Assembly: GCA_035578905.1 (NCBI GenBank)
Contig: JAQJVL010000001.1
Span: 5,138,001-5,202,000, forward strand
From: Stictocephala bisonia
Lineage: Eukaryota > Arthropoda > Insecta > Hemiptera > Membracidae
DNA: 64,000 nucleotides
Reading direction: 5' to 3'
Notes under the pieces: model-generated
Seen by the model: the letters and a program-made list of their open reading frames with translations, nothing else
Databases searched by the model: none
What the model was told of the DNA's origin: nothing
Part shown: one piece after another, positions 47,456 through 58,060 of the stretch
How positions within the stretch are numbered: the stretch's first letter is position 1
Layout: each line of letters begins with the position of its first letter
Made by a program: the position numbers and the translations under genes

Positions 47456-47674
47456 AAATTTGATAACTAAACTATTGTTTAAAAATAAAACTCAAGTACT
47501 TAATATTTGGGGGACAAAAGGGATCGATTCTCAGCCCTTTGTTCTGTCTAGTGTACGTTAATGGTACATCTGCATAACTGCGTTATTGGTGGCTTATTTA
47601 GTATGCAGATGATACAATCCTCTGAACAAGTGGGGAGTTGAAGCTGATTTGTATACTGTATATTAACTTCCACA

Positions 47675-47763
47675 TATTAAATAGTTGTGTCTAACATTTT
47701 AATAATATCAATCATAAAATTAGCCCTTCCAAAACTAATTTTATTGGATTCCACCTGCACCCA
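47675..47763 (+). repeat. 89-bp direct repeat, copy 1
   Basis: Matches 48002-48090 at about nine of ten positions ('taaatagttgtgtctaacat' to 'tgcacccat'). In the second copy it leads directly into the 100-bp repeat, showing that this part of LINE C was duplicated in pieces. Confidence 0.9.
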
Positions 47764-48001
47764 TACTAACTCGAACCATCACCTAGGGTTGTCTTTGATG
47801 AACCAGGTTTATGAAGTTCATGTTACAAAGTTACTCGGAGTTATCATCAACCGGGGATTGGCTTGGACCAATCATATTGGTATGCCTTGCTACAAGTTGT
47901 CATGGGGGATTTACGTTCTGAGAGCCATATCCGTGATATGCCCCGAACCAAGTCACGCTTTTGGTGTATTATCTATACTCACTTATCGTATAGAGTTATT
48001 T

Positions 48002-48199
48002 TAAATAGTTGTGCCTAACATTTTAATGATATCAATCTCAAAATTTACCCTTCCAAAACTAATTTTATTAAATTCTTCTTGCACCCATCGTAACTTGAAA
48101 AATTACCAACAGTTATATTAGCAGCACTCACGAGCACCTTCCCTCACAAGTAGGTGCTCACGTGGTCAATAATCTTCTCATGGATGATAAAAGCAACAT
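48002..48199 (+). repeat. Second copies of the 89-bp and 100-bp repeats, adjacent
   Basis: 48002-48090 repeats 47675-47763, and 48090-48199 repeats 47186-47284. This side is probably the source arrangement, because LINE C 3' UTR follows without a break. Confidence 0.88.
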
Positions 48200-48500
48200 T
48201 GAACCGAAATAATTCAATCCACGGTTAAAAAGAATTCTCATATCCGAGGTCTTTTACTCTGCTTGAGATTTCTTATCCCACAACTAGGACACGGTGGTTT
48301 GACACTGGAAACTATATCTAAGTTAAACCCATGGTGTTAAAGTGAAGAATGTAGAAACCAAAACTATTTATATGAATGCATAATTATTTACGAATGGCAG
48401 CTTTAATTTTACCAACATAATATTTTAATTGAAGTGTGACGACTATAATACCTTTACTGTAAATGCCTAAGCAAAAAAATATATTCTATTCTATTCATAT

Positions 48501-49025
48501 TTTGAATTTACTTTCATAAAAAAATAACATTAGATCACATAATAATTTGATTGCACATGATTAAAATAATAAAAGTACTTGATATACTTTTTTAGAATAT
48601 AGCTCCAAGAAAATGTTGTATATATGATGTATTATATGTATTTTAATATTTACTAAGAATTATATATTTATTTATTGTACAACAATCATGCACATGTTAT
48701 ACAGCATATAACAAAATACAAATAATACATTTGATATCTACAGCAAAATATCGCAAAATTTGTGAACCAATTTGGTTATGTGTAAAATATAGATTGACAG
48801 AAATGATAATAACTTGTGACCAAGAAAATACTTGGACGATTTGTTTTAAATAGGACGATTTTTTTGTCTAAAAACTAGTTACGTACATTATTATTGTATT
48901 ATTATTAGTGTACATTATTCATATTCTGACGTCCCCAAATTTCCACAGCATGTAATAAATATGGATATATAATTCCATAATAAGCTGCTAGTACATAATA
49001 CATCCACATCGGTATACGAGACTAA
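48501..49025. other. Non-coding AT-rich DNA
   Basis: No supportable feature. Confidence 0.4.
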
Positions 49026-49205
49026 ACTCCCCAAGACAAAGACCCCACTACTAATCTTCTTACAAACCACGTCTATTTGATGTTCAGAGGAAACACATTA
49101 TTGATTAGTTCAGCAATCACTAACTGTATAACTCATACACAAGAGGGCATTCACTATCCAGTAGAGCTAAAGCAATACTTGAATGATGGGGTGATTATTC
49201 ATTAG
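49026..49205 (+). pseudogene. Single-copy ankyrin-like fragment related to the 235-bp satellite
   Basis: An open frame of 59 codons ending with TAG at 49203-49205. It contains 'RGNTLLISSAITN' followed by 'EGIHYPVELKQYLNDG'. The second part matches the satellite peptide 'EEIHYPMGLKQYVDDK' at most positions, while the DNA shows many differences, and 'RGNTLLI' sits where the satellite has 'SGETPLI'. The upstream 'NLLTNHV' fits the end of a preceding ankyrin unit. Similarity stops after about 49225. No start codon or second exon was identified. I take it as a remnant of the same gene family that seeded the satellite. Confidence 0.5.
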
Positions 49206-50219
49206 CACTAGGACAATGTATTCAAACATGGAAAGTGTATTAGACTCTGACGTGTACAATGTACATTACTCATTATGGCCTAATTACACTTAGTAATTGG
49301 ATACAATGTTTTGAATAAAATATGTAAAACAGATATTGTTATTTGTTGGTAAAATAATTTTTTAACACATTTTATAAAAAGAAGGGAGCTTTCTTTAACA
49401 CTGAGTTAAAGTTTAATACTCAAGACGAATTCAAAAGTAAACAAAATAAAAGATTTAACATTTTAAAGGTTTACATGGAGTTATGCCCCCATTACATGGA
49501 AAATTACGTAAGTTTTATAGATTGTAATTGTTTACAAATACTATTCTAATTTCGACGAACTTCAATTTGATTTGTGCCATCGTGTGTAATTTTTTTCAAA
49601 GTAAGATTTTAAAATTTATTTTTGTAGTTACTCGTTAAAGTTAAACAATATTTTATTATATACACTACAAATACATCCCACCCTAGCAACATCAACATTA
49701 TGAACATCATGAACATGTGCAATGTTGAAACTAAGTTTGACACTTTAAATTTTTATACGATACATTTTTTTGATGTTAAGAAGCCACTTATAATAGTGAT
49801 GGGCTCGAATGAAGTCCGTTGAGATAGCATTTTTATGATACCAAAAATATTGTTTAGAAATACGACACTTTTGAATTGTTGAAACATGAATTAAAACAGC
49901 TAAAATATATTAAAATGCAACTCTTGACATGGACTATAATGCACTAGCTTCATTTTAAATAGGGGTTTTCTTATTTTACAAATATTAGCTCAACGGACTT
50001 CATTCGTGCCCGTCACTTTAATCCCCCCACCCTAGATACGGCTACTCCAAAATTTACGTAGCTACGATTTATCAGTGTAATCAATTACAAAAAATGAGAT
50101 CGGCCTATTCTTGATATAGAAATGTTAGTAAAAAATTGTTTTGTGAAGTTAAATATGTGAAGTGTTAATACCATTCAAACTTCATTAGTTTTACAAATAC
50201 TCTTAATGGTTGTGTAATA
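49206..50219. other. Non-coding AT-rich DNA
   Basis: No supportable feature. Confidence 0.4.
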
Positions 50220-51112
50220 CAGGGTGTCCCGTAAGTACTGACCAAAATTTCACGAGGTTATACTTATATTATAGGTTGACCTATATATTATAGGTCAAAA
50301 CAAACAATTTTTATTATATAATGTACAGTCCCATCTTGTTTAGTTTTCTGTCTATCTGTCTGTATATGATTTTTAGAAAATATTTTATATCTTCAAAATT
50401 GTTTGAGATACCAAATTGAAACTTTGTAAATTTAATTACCTTATAGGTGTACATCTAACATAAAAGTTTCAAAATTATATCATTCATACAAACAAAATGG
50501 CGGCCATTTAACATTTTCAAAGCCTAATAACTTTAAAACGAGTGATGTTATAGAAAAATAACAAGACACATACAAAATAGCTCCTTTTAATACAAGAATT
50601 TTGGTACCAGTTTTATTAAGTTGTTACAGAAATAAGTAAGATTTCTCAAGTAAAGGTCTGTGTTTTATTCAAAATTCCAATGTGTTTTCAAATAAAACAC
50701 AGACCTTTAGAAATCTTACTTATTTCTGTGACAACTTATTGTAAAAAAATAAAACTGGTACCAAAATTCTTGTATTAAAATGAGATATTTTGTATGTGTC
50801 TTGTCATTTTTCTATAACATCACTCGTTTTAAAGTTATTAGGCTTTAAACATTTTAAATGGCCGCCATTTTGTTTATATAAATGATATAATTTTGAAACT
50901 TTAATTCAAATGTACACTAATAAGGTAAGTACATGTACAAAGTTTCAACTTGATATCTCAAACCATTTTGAAGATATAAACTATTTTCTAAAAAACACAT
51001 ACAGACAGATAGACAAAAAACTAAGCAAGATGGGACTATTGTATGATGGAAATAGTTTGTTTTGTATAGTATAACCTCGTGAAATTTTGGTCAGTACTTA
51101 CGGGACGCCCTG
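50220..51112. mobile_element. 893-bp palindromic foldback element with DD41D-type ends
   Basis: Starts 'cagggtgtcccgtaagtact' and ends with its inverse, flanked by TA on both sides. Arms 50220-50669 and 50691-51112 pair almost completely around a 21-base loop. The left arm has a small extra duplication near 50262-50300. Ends and subterminal blocks (for example 'ggccgccatttt' and 'acacatacagacagatagac') match the right arm of the DD41D element at 43880-44176, so that family's transposase probably mobilised it. There is no ORF of its own. Confidence 0.9.
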
Positions 51113-52079
51113 TATATGTGCTTTAAACTAGATATTATATTGTGATTTTTATATGTAAATAGATTCTCTGTTTTCGCGTATACAAATTTTAAAACCTCTT
51201 TTATAAACATCTTAGTTTTCCCAAGTACAATATTGATGTTGGGAAACGCTATTCCTGAAAAAAATATTACGTAGTAAAAGTTTCTTATCTCAGTTAAAAC
51301 TACTGTGCTTAGGTTTTTCCTTGATCCTGGTTTGAAAACTAGACTGTAATATTCAAATGCGCTCAAAGATCTTTACCAAACCAACCAAGATAGTGTGGCA
51401 TTCAGCTTTGACTGACGACTTTAAGAAAATTTAGAATAGTAGTGTTTAATTATTAATAGTAGTGTTTGTATTGATTGTAGTTTTGTTTTTACAATTAGTA
51501 CACTAAAATTTTTACAATTAATAGTGTACAATTTTCTTACAACAATAATGTACAATTTTTACAATTAATACACTATTGTTTGTATTAATAGTAGTGTTTG
51601 AAGTAATGTAGTTAATTGTTTGTATTATAGTGTATTAATAAATACTAATTAATAGTAGTGTTTAGTATTTCTTATTAATTTAAATTTTCTGTAATAATAC
51701 TATTATACAAGACTACAGAAAACCTTACATATTGTACATGAACCTTAACTTTTCAATTAAAGGCTGTTGACGTAATATAAGGGTCCCTAATTTTAAAAAT
51801 TGATTGCGTTTATTTAAAATTTAGCATCTTTAGCTTCTAAACATTTATTAATGTCTAGTCATTTTTTCTACAACAGAATAATTGAAAAGATTAGAAAGTA
51901 TTTTAACATTTGTACTTAAAAACTATTACAATGCTTTTATAATTCAATTCCATAAAAAATACAGAATATTTTTTACGAATACTCTTAACTATAAACACTC
52001 TATAATTTTTTTTATTACACAGAAATTTATTTGACAAACAGTAATTAAATCATAAGTAACCTGGCTTCTCAATATATAT
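51113..52079. other. AT-rich DNA with degenerate short repeats
   Basis: 51430-51670 is rich in imperfect copies of 'aatagtagtgttt' and 'tgtacaattttt'. A 91-codon minus-strand ORF at 51091-51366 overlaps the foldback end and has no motif. Confidence 0.45.
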
Positions 52080-53640
52080 AATATACATTGTCTTTTGTTT
52101 AATTTGAACACTACATAATGTCTTTGTCCATAAGATCAGATGATTTAAATAGAATACAATTTGGGATTTCATAAATTTCGAAGCGATTTAGATACCTTCC
52201 AAGGCAGACATGTTCTGTTTTTAGACGAAAAGCAGCTACAGCATTTTTTCTGAAAAAAATTTGGAATATTATTTAAATCCTCCCATGATTTGTTTTTATT
52301 TCAAGGTAATTTTGAAATGAGTTTTTATAGAATATTTAATTTTGCCCTTTTCTTGGTAGGAAGACGTTGTATTTTTTAATAGGGTAGATTTTCTTTTGCT
52401 TCTTTTTTATCTACTTTATCAGCTAATTCCTTTATTTGTAAAGAAATCAATTGGAAAATAACATTTCTACTTTTGATCATTAAAAGTTTTAACAAGTTTT
52501 CTGCACTACACCAGTTCTTTTGACTCTACAATATAAATCGCTTTAATTGCTGATTTAGAGTTTGTTTCTAGACTGTTTATATTAATGAAAGAATTTATTT
52601 ACAGATAATTTAATTGCAGCTATTTCCCCATCAAAGGCACTTTCAGATTAATCAAGTGTTTGATAGTTTGAATATAGCTCAGAAAAAACTCTGAAGATTT
52701 TTGAATTAGTTTTCATCCATCTGTATAAATATGAGTCCAAAAAGGGCTAGAATCATTTTCATCTATTGTCTCAATACTAAGTTGTTTTAGTATTTCTGGG
52801 TTAGGTCAGATTTTTGGTAGTTTTTGTTAAGCCCAAGTTGAAGTGTGTGTTATTAATTTTTATTGGATTTTCAAAAATCAAAAATTATTCTGCTAGAAAA
52901 GATAGGTTATAAGTAATCTGGCATTGTGTTTTTTTTTTTAATAAAACCATCTGGTGTTTTGAGCTTTTCAACCGAGTTTGAAGCATTTTTCCAAAAAACA
53001 TTAACGCTCGTTCATATCAAATAAGAGCTTTTTCTTTGATAGTCATTTTAATTAATTGACATGAGGTTTTTAAAGAAAAAACTAAATTAATGGGTGTGCT
53101 CCTGTAATAAGTCTTAGTGAAGTTTTGAATACATTCAAGTTTATTAAATTGTGAAAGGGCACTTCACAGAAATATGTTAAATTATGTTGTTTATATAATT
53201 TTTATATTGTATTTAATGTTGATGTTTTACTTCCCCATTTAGTACCACATAATATTTTAAATATTGAGTTTATTACTAGTTTTTGAGGTAAGATTTACCA
53301 TTTGACCTGTCCTACTTAATTTACCATCAAATACTACACCATGATATTTACCGTTTTCTTTTTGATCGGAAACTTTTTCATTAAATTTTATTTGTGGATA
53401 TATTAGTTCATAACAGAGGGAAAAAGATTGGAAATAAGTTTTGTCAATATTGACTGTCATACTATTTATTTTCATTGATCCATCCATACATTGGATTGTA
53501 AAAGTGCTTCATTGATGATTATTTCAGTTTTACTTTTTTCATTGTACATGTATTTAGATGAAAAAAGAAAAAAGCATTTAGATGTACATCCACATAACTA
53601 CATAATCTGTGTACATGAGGCAATTAATGTTGTAAACTGA
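52080..53640 (-). mobile_element. LINE F: ORF2 with RNase H domain, decayed
   Basis: Minus strand, 5' to 3': RT thumb 'KYHGVVFDGKLS' (ORF 53487-53257), 'CEVPFHNLINLN' and 'LRLITGAHPL' (about 53170-53080), RNase H remains 'YTDG' (about 52720), 'AFDGEIAAIKL' (about 52640-52608), then the terminal 'AVAAFRLKTEHVCLGRYLNR' block (about 52245-52185) and 'CILF...MDKDIM' before 52115. The RNase H domain followed by an 'FRL.TGH..L..HL' tail is typical of I- or jockey-superfamily LINEs, and sets LINE F apart from LINEs B, D, E and H, which end in 'FYS.EEF'. Many stops; dead. Confidence 0.75.
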
Positions 53641-53659
53641 TTTTAGTGAGTTCTCCAAG

Positions 53660-54240
53660 TTATTTATATTTATTTTTTATTTATTTTTTTTATTTTTATT
53701 TTATTTTACATGCACAATACAGGTTATTCACCCAATTACACTGTGCATGTTCAATGTAAGAAGACATGCAATTAATATCAAGTCCACGATTTCATGTCCA
53801 GTCCAGTGCCACATACATAATCAACACTATTAACTTAAGCAAACAAATAAATAATAAATAGCATAACAATAACAGTGATAATAAATAATTATAAATATTA
53901 ACAATAACCAACACTATATAAATAATAAATAGCATAACAATAACAGTGATAATAATAATTATAATATTAATAATAATCAACACTATTAACTCAAGCAAAC
54001 AAATAAATATTAAATAGCATAACAATAACAGTGATAATAAATAATTATAAATATCAATAATAATCAACAACAAGAAACTCTATTAACAATAACTAGGCTC
54101 CATAGTAGCGAGAGGATATAAGTGAAAAATAATATGCTTTTCTCTTTTATTTATTTATTTTTAATTTATTTATTTATTTCTTATTTTTTATTTATTTATT
54201 TTATTTATTTATTTTTTTTGTAGGTTGACCAAAAGTTAAA
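53660..54240. repeat. Low-complexity AT repeats
   Basis: TTTA/ATTT-rich tracts at 53660-53710 and 54135-54220 flank three imperfect tandem units containing 'gcataacaataacagtgata' at 53861, 53932 and 54017 (spacing 71 and 85 bp). The long hydrophobic minus-strand ORF over them is an artefact of composition. Confidence 0.85.
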
Positions 54241-54302
54241 AAAAAACTATTTATCTATATACATATATAATAATTAATTTCAATTGATTGGTCCAATCTA
54301 TA

Positions 54303-54904
54303 TCAATTTAAACCCCTTTGGCAGTATCTTTTGTACTGGTACATATTATTTGCAAATATATCAAATTCTCCTGACAAGGAGTTATATAATCTCATCATTG
54401 TGTTTAAAGGTGATGAAAACTGTATTCTCGTGCGCGAAAAATCAATATTAAACAAATTTCTTGACCTATTATAAAATGTTGGAGCATAAAAATTAATTTT
54501 AGAGAGACAAAATGAATCCATTATTTCACCTTTCAACAATTTAAAATTAACATTAACATTATTATATGTATAACATTATAATAATGTATAACTAGTCACA
54601 GCACCTTGAGGAAGACCTGTTTGTAATATTTTTGATTTTAATAAAGATTGACCATACTTAACAAGAATTCATCGTTGCGACAAGAATTGTTGGAACCATC
54701 GTAACAATACAATCTATTACACCAATATTTACAATCTTTTTTAGTAAGCGTTGTCTCCATATATAGTATTATAATAAGCACATTTGAAATCAATAATAAC
54801 TGCAGTATATTACGTATGTAAATGCTGTTCTTGATGTGCTGACTGAGTGTTACCACATGTTTGTTTGTAGATCTGTGATAGCGGAAACCAGCTTGAGAGT
54901 GAGT
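54303..54904 (-). mobile_element. LINE G, 3' part (RT palm and C-terminus)
   Basis: Minus strand: 'AGFRYHRSTNKHVVTLSQHI' (54900-54815), an RT motif A relic 'AVIIDFKCAYYNT' (about 54800-54760), and after a deletion the C-terminal block 'LSKINFYAPTFYNRSRNLF' with 'SPLNTMMRLYNSL' (ORF 54539-54303). The part just upstream in this element lies on the far side of LINE H (55928-56230). Confidence 0.7.
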
Positions 54905-55927
54905 AGTTTTAAATCAAATCAAAACATTCTTTATTGTCATGTTCGTCAACAACAGAAATTGTGTCAATTGTACAAATATAGGTTCATAATGCAGTAATGG
55001 TTGAATATGCACATGGTAATATAGTTCTCATAGCTAGTAAAAGTTACATTGTAGAAACTCGTTGGTAGAGTAGAATGGTTGATCTGTCAGCCAGTTGTGA
55101 AGTTTTGTCTTCAACTTGCCTCCTCTACATGTTCTTATATCCCCTAGTAGATGGTTAAAGTATTTAACCCCCTGGTATGTTGCTTTCTTTTCATACTGAG
55201 CAAGGCGATGTACTGGAATACTGTAGGTGTTAGCATTACGTGTGTTGTACGTATGTAGATCACGACCTCTCAGCAAGCCCTGCCAATCAGCATGCATCAC
55301 CACTTCTTGTATGTAGAGTCCAGCAATTGTCAAGATCTTCAGAGTCTTAAAGGCTTGCCTGCAGGTGTCAAGTCGTTAGGGTCCGGCCAGGATTCGGATT
55401 ACCTTCCTCTGTATGACAAGTATCCGTTGAATGTTCCTTGCTGAGGCTGCTCCCCAGACAGTAAGTCCATATCTTAAATGGGTTTCGAAGAGTGCGAAGT
55501 ATGCAGTTCTTGCTGTTATCAGTTCACTTATGGTTTTTACTTGTTTAAGTGCATAGACGCTTGAGTTTAGCTTCTTGCAGAGGCTATCTATGTGTAGGGT
55601 CCAAGTTAGCAAGCTGTCAAGTGTTATGCCTAGGAATTTTACTTGTCTTTCCAATATTACACCTGGTATCTGTGGCGTCTCATCATATCGATGTCCAAAT
55701 CCTATCTGGCTTGTTTTGGTGGGGTTGACAAACAGATCATTGTTTTGGCAGTATTGATAGGCTGTGTTGAGGGATATGTATGTGTTTACAGATAGGTTAT
55801 TCAGATTTTTATCTTTCACCAGCAAGGTGGTGTCATCTGCGTACATGATTGCCAGGCAGTGATCTTGGAGATGTCTGGGCATGTCATTGGCTAACAAAAT
55901 AAAAAGAACCGGGCCCAGAACGGAGTA
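54905..55927 (-). mobile_element. LINE H: jockey-type LINE inserted in LINE G
   Basis: Minus-strand element starting at RT motif B ('SVLGPVLFIL', 55920-55890) and ending 'gacaataaagaatgttt' near 54930. Only one stop or frameshift is visible, between the two ORFs. LINE G coding sequence is found on both sides, so LINE H inserted into it. The short word 'ctactc' occurs at both junctions and may be a target duplication. Confidence 0.8.
55034..55924 (-). pseudogene. LINE H ORF2 fragment
   Basis: ORF 55897-55376 has 'MYADDTTLL' with intact catalytic aspartates, 'VKFLGITLDSLLTW' and 'HLRYGLTVWGAAS'; ORF 55333-55034 continues with 'GLYIQEVVMHADWQ', 'RGRDLHTYNTR' and the C-terminal 'QPFYSTNEF'. Endonuclease and most of the fingers are missing by 5' truncation. 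Close in motif content to LINE B. Confidence 0.85.
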
Positions 55928-56230
55928 GAGAATGTTCTACAAGGAATTAAGTCTTTTATTGATCATTCTTTCCATTATGTTGGCTGTAAGACTTGTTACA
56001 GAAATAGGTCTATAACTTGCAGTGTTCGTTGCAGGTTTTTCCTTTTTTAATGTTGGGATTATAATTGCTTGTTCTATCTTGTTGTTATTATTCCTAGGTT
56101 CCAAATCAGATTGTAGAGTTTGAGTATACAGATCTCTAGCATCTTTTTGGAAATTAATGAAAATGTTCCATATGACACTTTTTATGTTTTTAAGAGATCT
56201 TATCTAGAAATAATCCTAAAACTTTATTTT
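55928..56230 (-). mobile_element. LINE G, 5' part (RT fingers)
   Basis: Minus strand encodes 'IIIPTLKKEKPATNTASYRP' and 'ERMINKRLN' (about 56085-55960), the standard 'A.+.P+.K..K.......YRPIS' block of LINE RTs. It stops where LINE H begins, and the next expected block ('QAGFR..RST') resumes at 54904. Confidence 0.75.
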
Positions 56231-56769
56231 AATGTCTAAATCTGTTGTGAACCAGTTGGAAATTATTTGACACGCAAACATAACCTCTATTATTCCTTAT
56301 AATGGATGACAGTTGTTGTTTCCAAGTTGTATAATAAAGCAAGCCACTTAACATTTGCTGCTTGTAGGGAAAACGGTTCCAAAGATTAACTCCCAAGGGG
56401 ACAGTGATGCATTACGTAAAACAAGACTCATTTCTCTTTGTCTCTCGTGTTGAAAGATTTTACGTTTTACTTGACTAAGTGTATTTTATTCTTTGTTTTA
56501 TTTACTTTTACATCTCGTATACAATGTTAAGGAATTAAAGTATATATTATATATATTATATTTCATATATATAACTGTACATTGTGCTTATTTAATCTTT
56601 TGTGTATTTAATATAGGTTTACGATGGTTTAATGTTTTTGTGCATTACATTTATAAAGCACTGTGCCACACTACAACAAATAAAATATACTCAAAATGAG
56701 AACTTAACATTGTACACGGTAAAAAATGTATATTTGAAAAGCAAGAAAAATACTCAATCTAAGTTGGGA
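56231..56769. other. Non-coding AT-rich DNA
   Basis: No supportable feature. Confidence 0.4.
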
Positions 56770-56995
56770 GAGGAAATCAATGGCTGAGCGATCTACGGCG
56801 TCAGGAATTAGCACAACTCAGGTGAGTTGCAGGTTTGAATCCCGGCCTTGACTCATATAGTTTGTATGAGTAGTATTCAACTAATACTGGTTCTCCCCTT
56901 ATTATATCTGATAAGTTCCCCACACAGATCAATAGTCTATGGGGAATGGGTAGAGTAAGGTTAAAAAGGAGATCGGCCTCTGTTTAAAAAAAAAT
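56770..56995 (+). mobile_element. tRNA-derived SINE, type 4
   Basis: A box 'tggctgagcga' (56781-56791) and B box 'ggtttgaatcc' (56832-56842) 40 bases apart, with a serine- or leucine-like long variable region between. The tRNA-unrelated body has a hairpin-prone 'tagtttgtatgagtagtatt' and ends in poly(A) at about 56985-56993. The head is the best preserved of the SINEs here, but the acceptor stem does not close, so it is not a tRNA gene. Confidence 0.75.
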
Positions 56996-57183
56996 TAGAA
57001 ACTAATCGGACTTATAATAATGTGGCTTTAATGTTGTAGGTGTTTAATTCACTTAATCTTACTGAATGTTAATTAGTACACTGCAATATCAAGCTAATAA
57101 ATAATTGAAACTTTATATTATAAAAATTATATTATTAATTTCTTAAATCTATTCCACTCCATAATTAAAAACAGAAATAGGAC

Positions 57184-57453
57184 CCTTTCCGTTACTTCAC
57201 TACCATTATTATTTATTTTCGTAATTACGGTTAGGTTAGGTTAATTGGCTACTAAAGTTGATCACAAACTGGTAAATCCACTGACTGACTTACCGCGAAT
57301 ATGCTCTCCTTGTGGAAATTCTAGGAAAGAGATAAGATAAAGCCAGTGATATCATATTCCTAGCGGATAAGGAATACAACAGTGGACGTAAAATGATTTG
57401 GAAACAGTTTAGAGCAATAGAATATTTATAAAGTGGTAGTGAATTAACGGAAA
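57184..57453 (+). mobile_element. MITE with 'TTTCCGTTAATTCACTACC' ends, copy 1
   Basis: About 270 bp whose two ends are inverted copies of each other ('ctttccgttacttcactacc' and its inverse at 57433-57453). The interior contains 'ggttaggttaggtta', 'gatcacaaactggtaaat' and 'tagcggataaggaat'. A second copy lies inverted at 59351-59648. No ORF. Confidence 0.85.
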
Positions 57454-57969
57454 ATGTAGGAGTAATGAATGAACGGAAAATAACCCAGAAGTATTATTTA
57501 TTCAATAGTAAACTATCCAAACACTACAAGGATGTAAATATATTAGCATTTAATTTCATACATATTGAAAGGCTATATCTGACACTGAATCTATCCTTAA
57601 TCCAACTTTGGCTCCTTTTTATAAATCTTAGAGTCATCTTAGTCAGAATGATACGTGTTGATAGAAACTACAAACAATATGAACGGAGTATACATCACAA
57701 GTGTTATATAAGTGAAATATTATTACGATGATTGACAGGAAGTGTTTCAACAGGAAATCAACCGACTGTTGTTGATACAAAGAAGCAGAACAGGCGAGCA
57801 AGATATGTGGAATATCCATTTCTTGTTGCATTAGGTTGTCTCACGCATCAGTTAAACTGTATCAACTGATGAAAGAAACTGATGTGGTTACTTTTGGCCA
57901 ATCCTACCTGAAGAAGAGTGTGGCTAGATAAAATGTGCATGATGTAGAGATTGCTAGAGGAAATGAAAT
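57454..57969. other. Non-coding DNA
   Basis: Two short overlapping ORFs lack motifs. Nothing supportable. Confidence 0.4.
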
Positions 57970-58060
57970 TAATGAAAAAATCTTTATTTAGTGAGGAAAA
58001 GTTAGGACCATTAGATCTTCTCTTACATAACCTCATAACAGTGTTAAGAGAAACATTGTG
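57970..58060 (-). repeat. Dispersed retroposon-like 3' end, copy 2
   Basis: Minus-strand order 'gttatgaggttatgtaagag', 'ggtcctaact' and 'aaataaagattttttcatt' parallels 12500-12573. Confidence 0.4.

Larger units (their letters stand above)
45400..48500 (+). mobile_element. LINE C: long but heavily eroded jockey-type LINE
   Basis: Endonuclease remains at 45480-46070 include 'DEGVIAFAFHKNLSYECFEL', 'FIIGIYRSPSGN' and 'LVDFNINVLD'. RT remains: 'SNYKPISILPVMSKVFEKV' (46787-46843), 'YLFSNDQFGFRENF' (46875-46918), 'GSILSPLFCL' (47520-47550) and 'YADDTIL' (47599-47622), then the thumb ORF 47687-48004. The 3' end has 'gcctaagcaaaaaaat' and ATTCT repeats (48466-48492). Stops and frameshifts occur throughout. 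Between motif A and motif B it contains a 36-bp minisatellite block and a duplicate of its own 3' region. Confidence 0.75.

Noticed and set aside
53792..54073. Highly hydrophobic 93-codon ORF
   Set aside because: It translates ATA/AAT tandem repeats; composition artefact.
56770..56850. Functional tRNA gene
   Set aside because: A and B boxes are present, but the acceptor and anticodon stems do not form, and a SINE body with poly(A) follows.
57225..57240. Interstitial telomere (TTAGG)
   Set aside because: Only two to three units and inside a MITE; similar 'cctaa' words are scattered elsewhere. No telomeric array.
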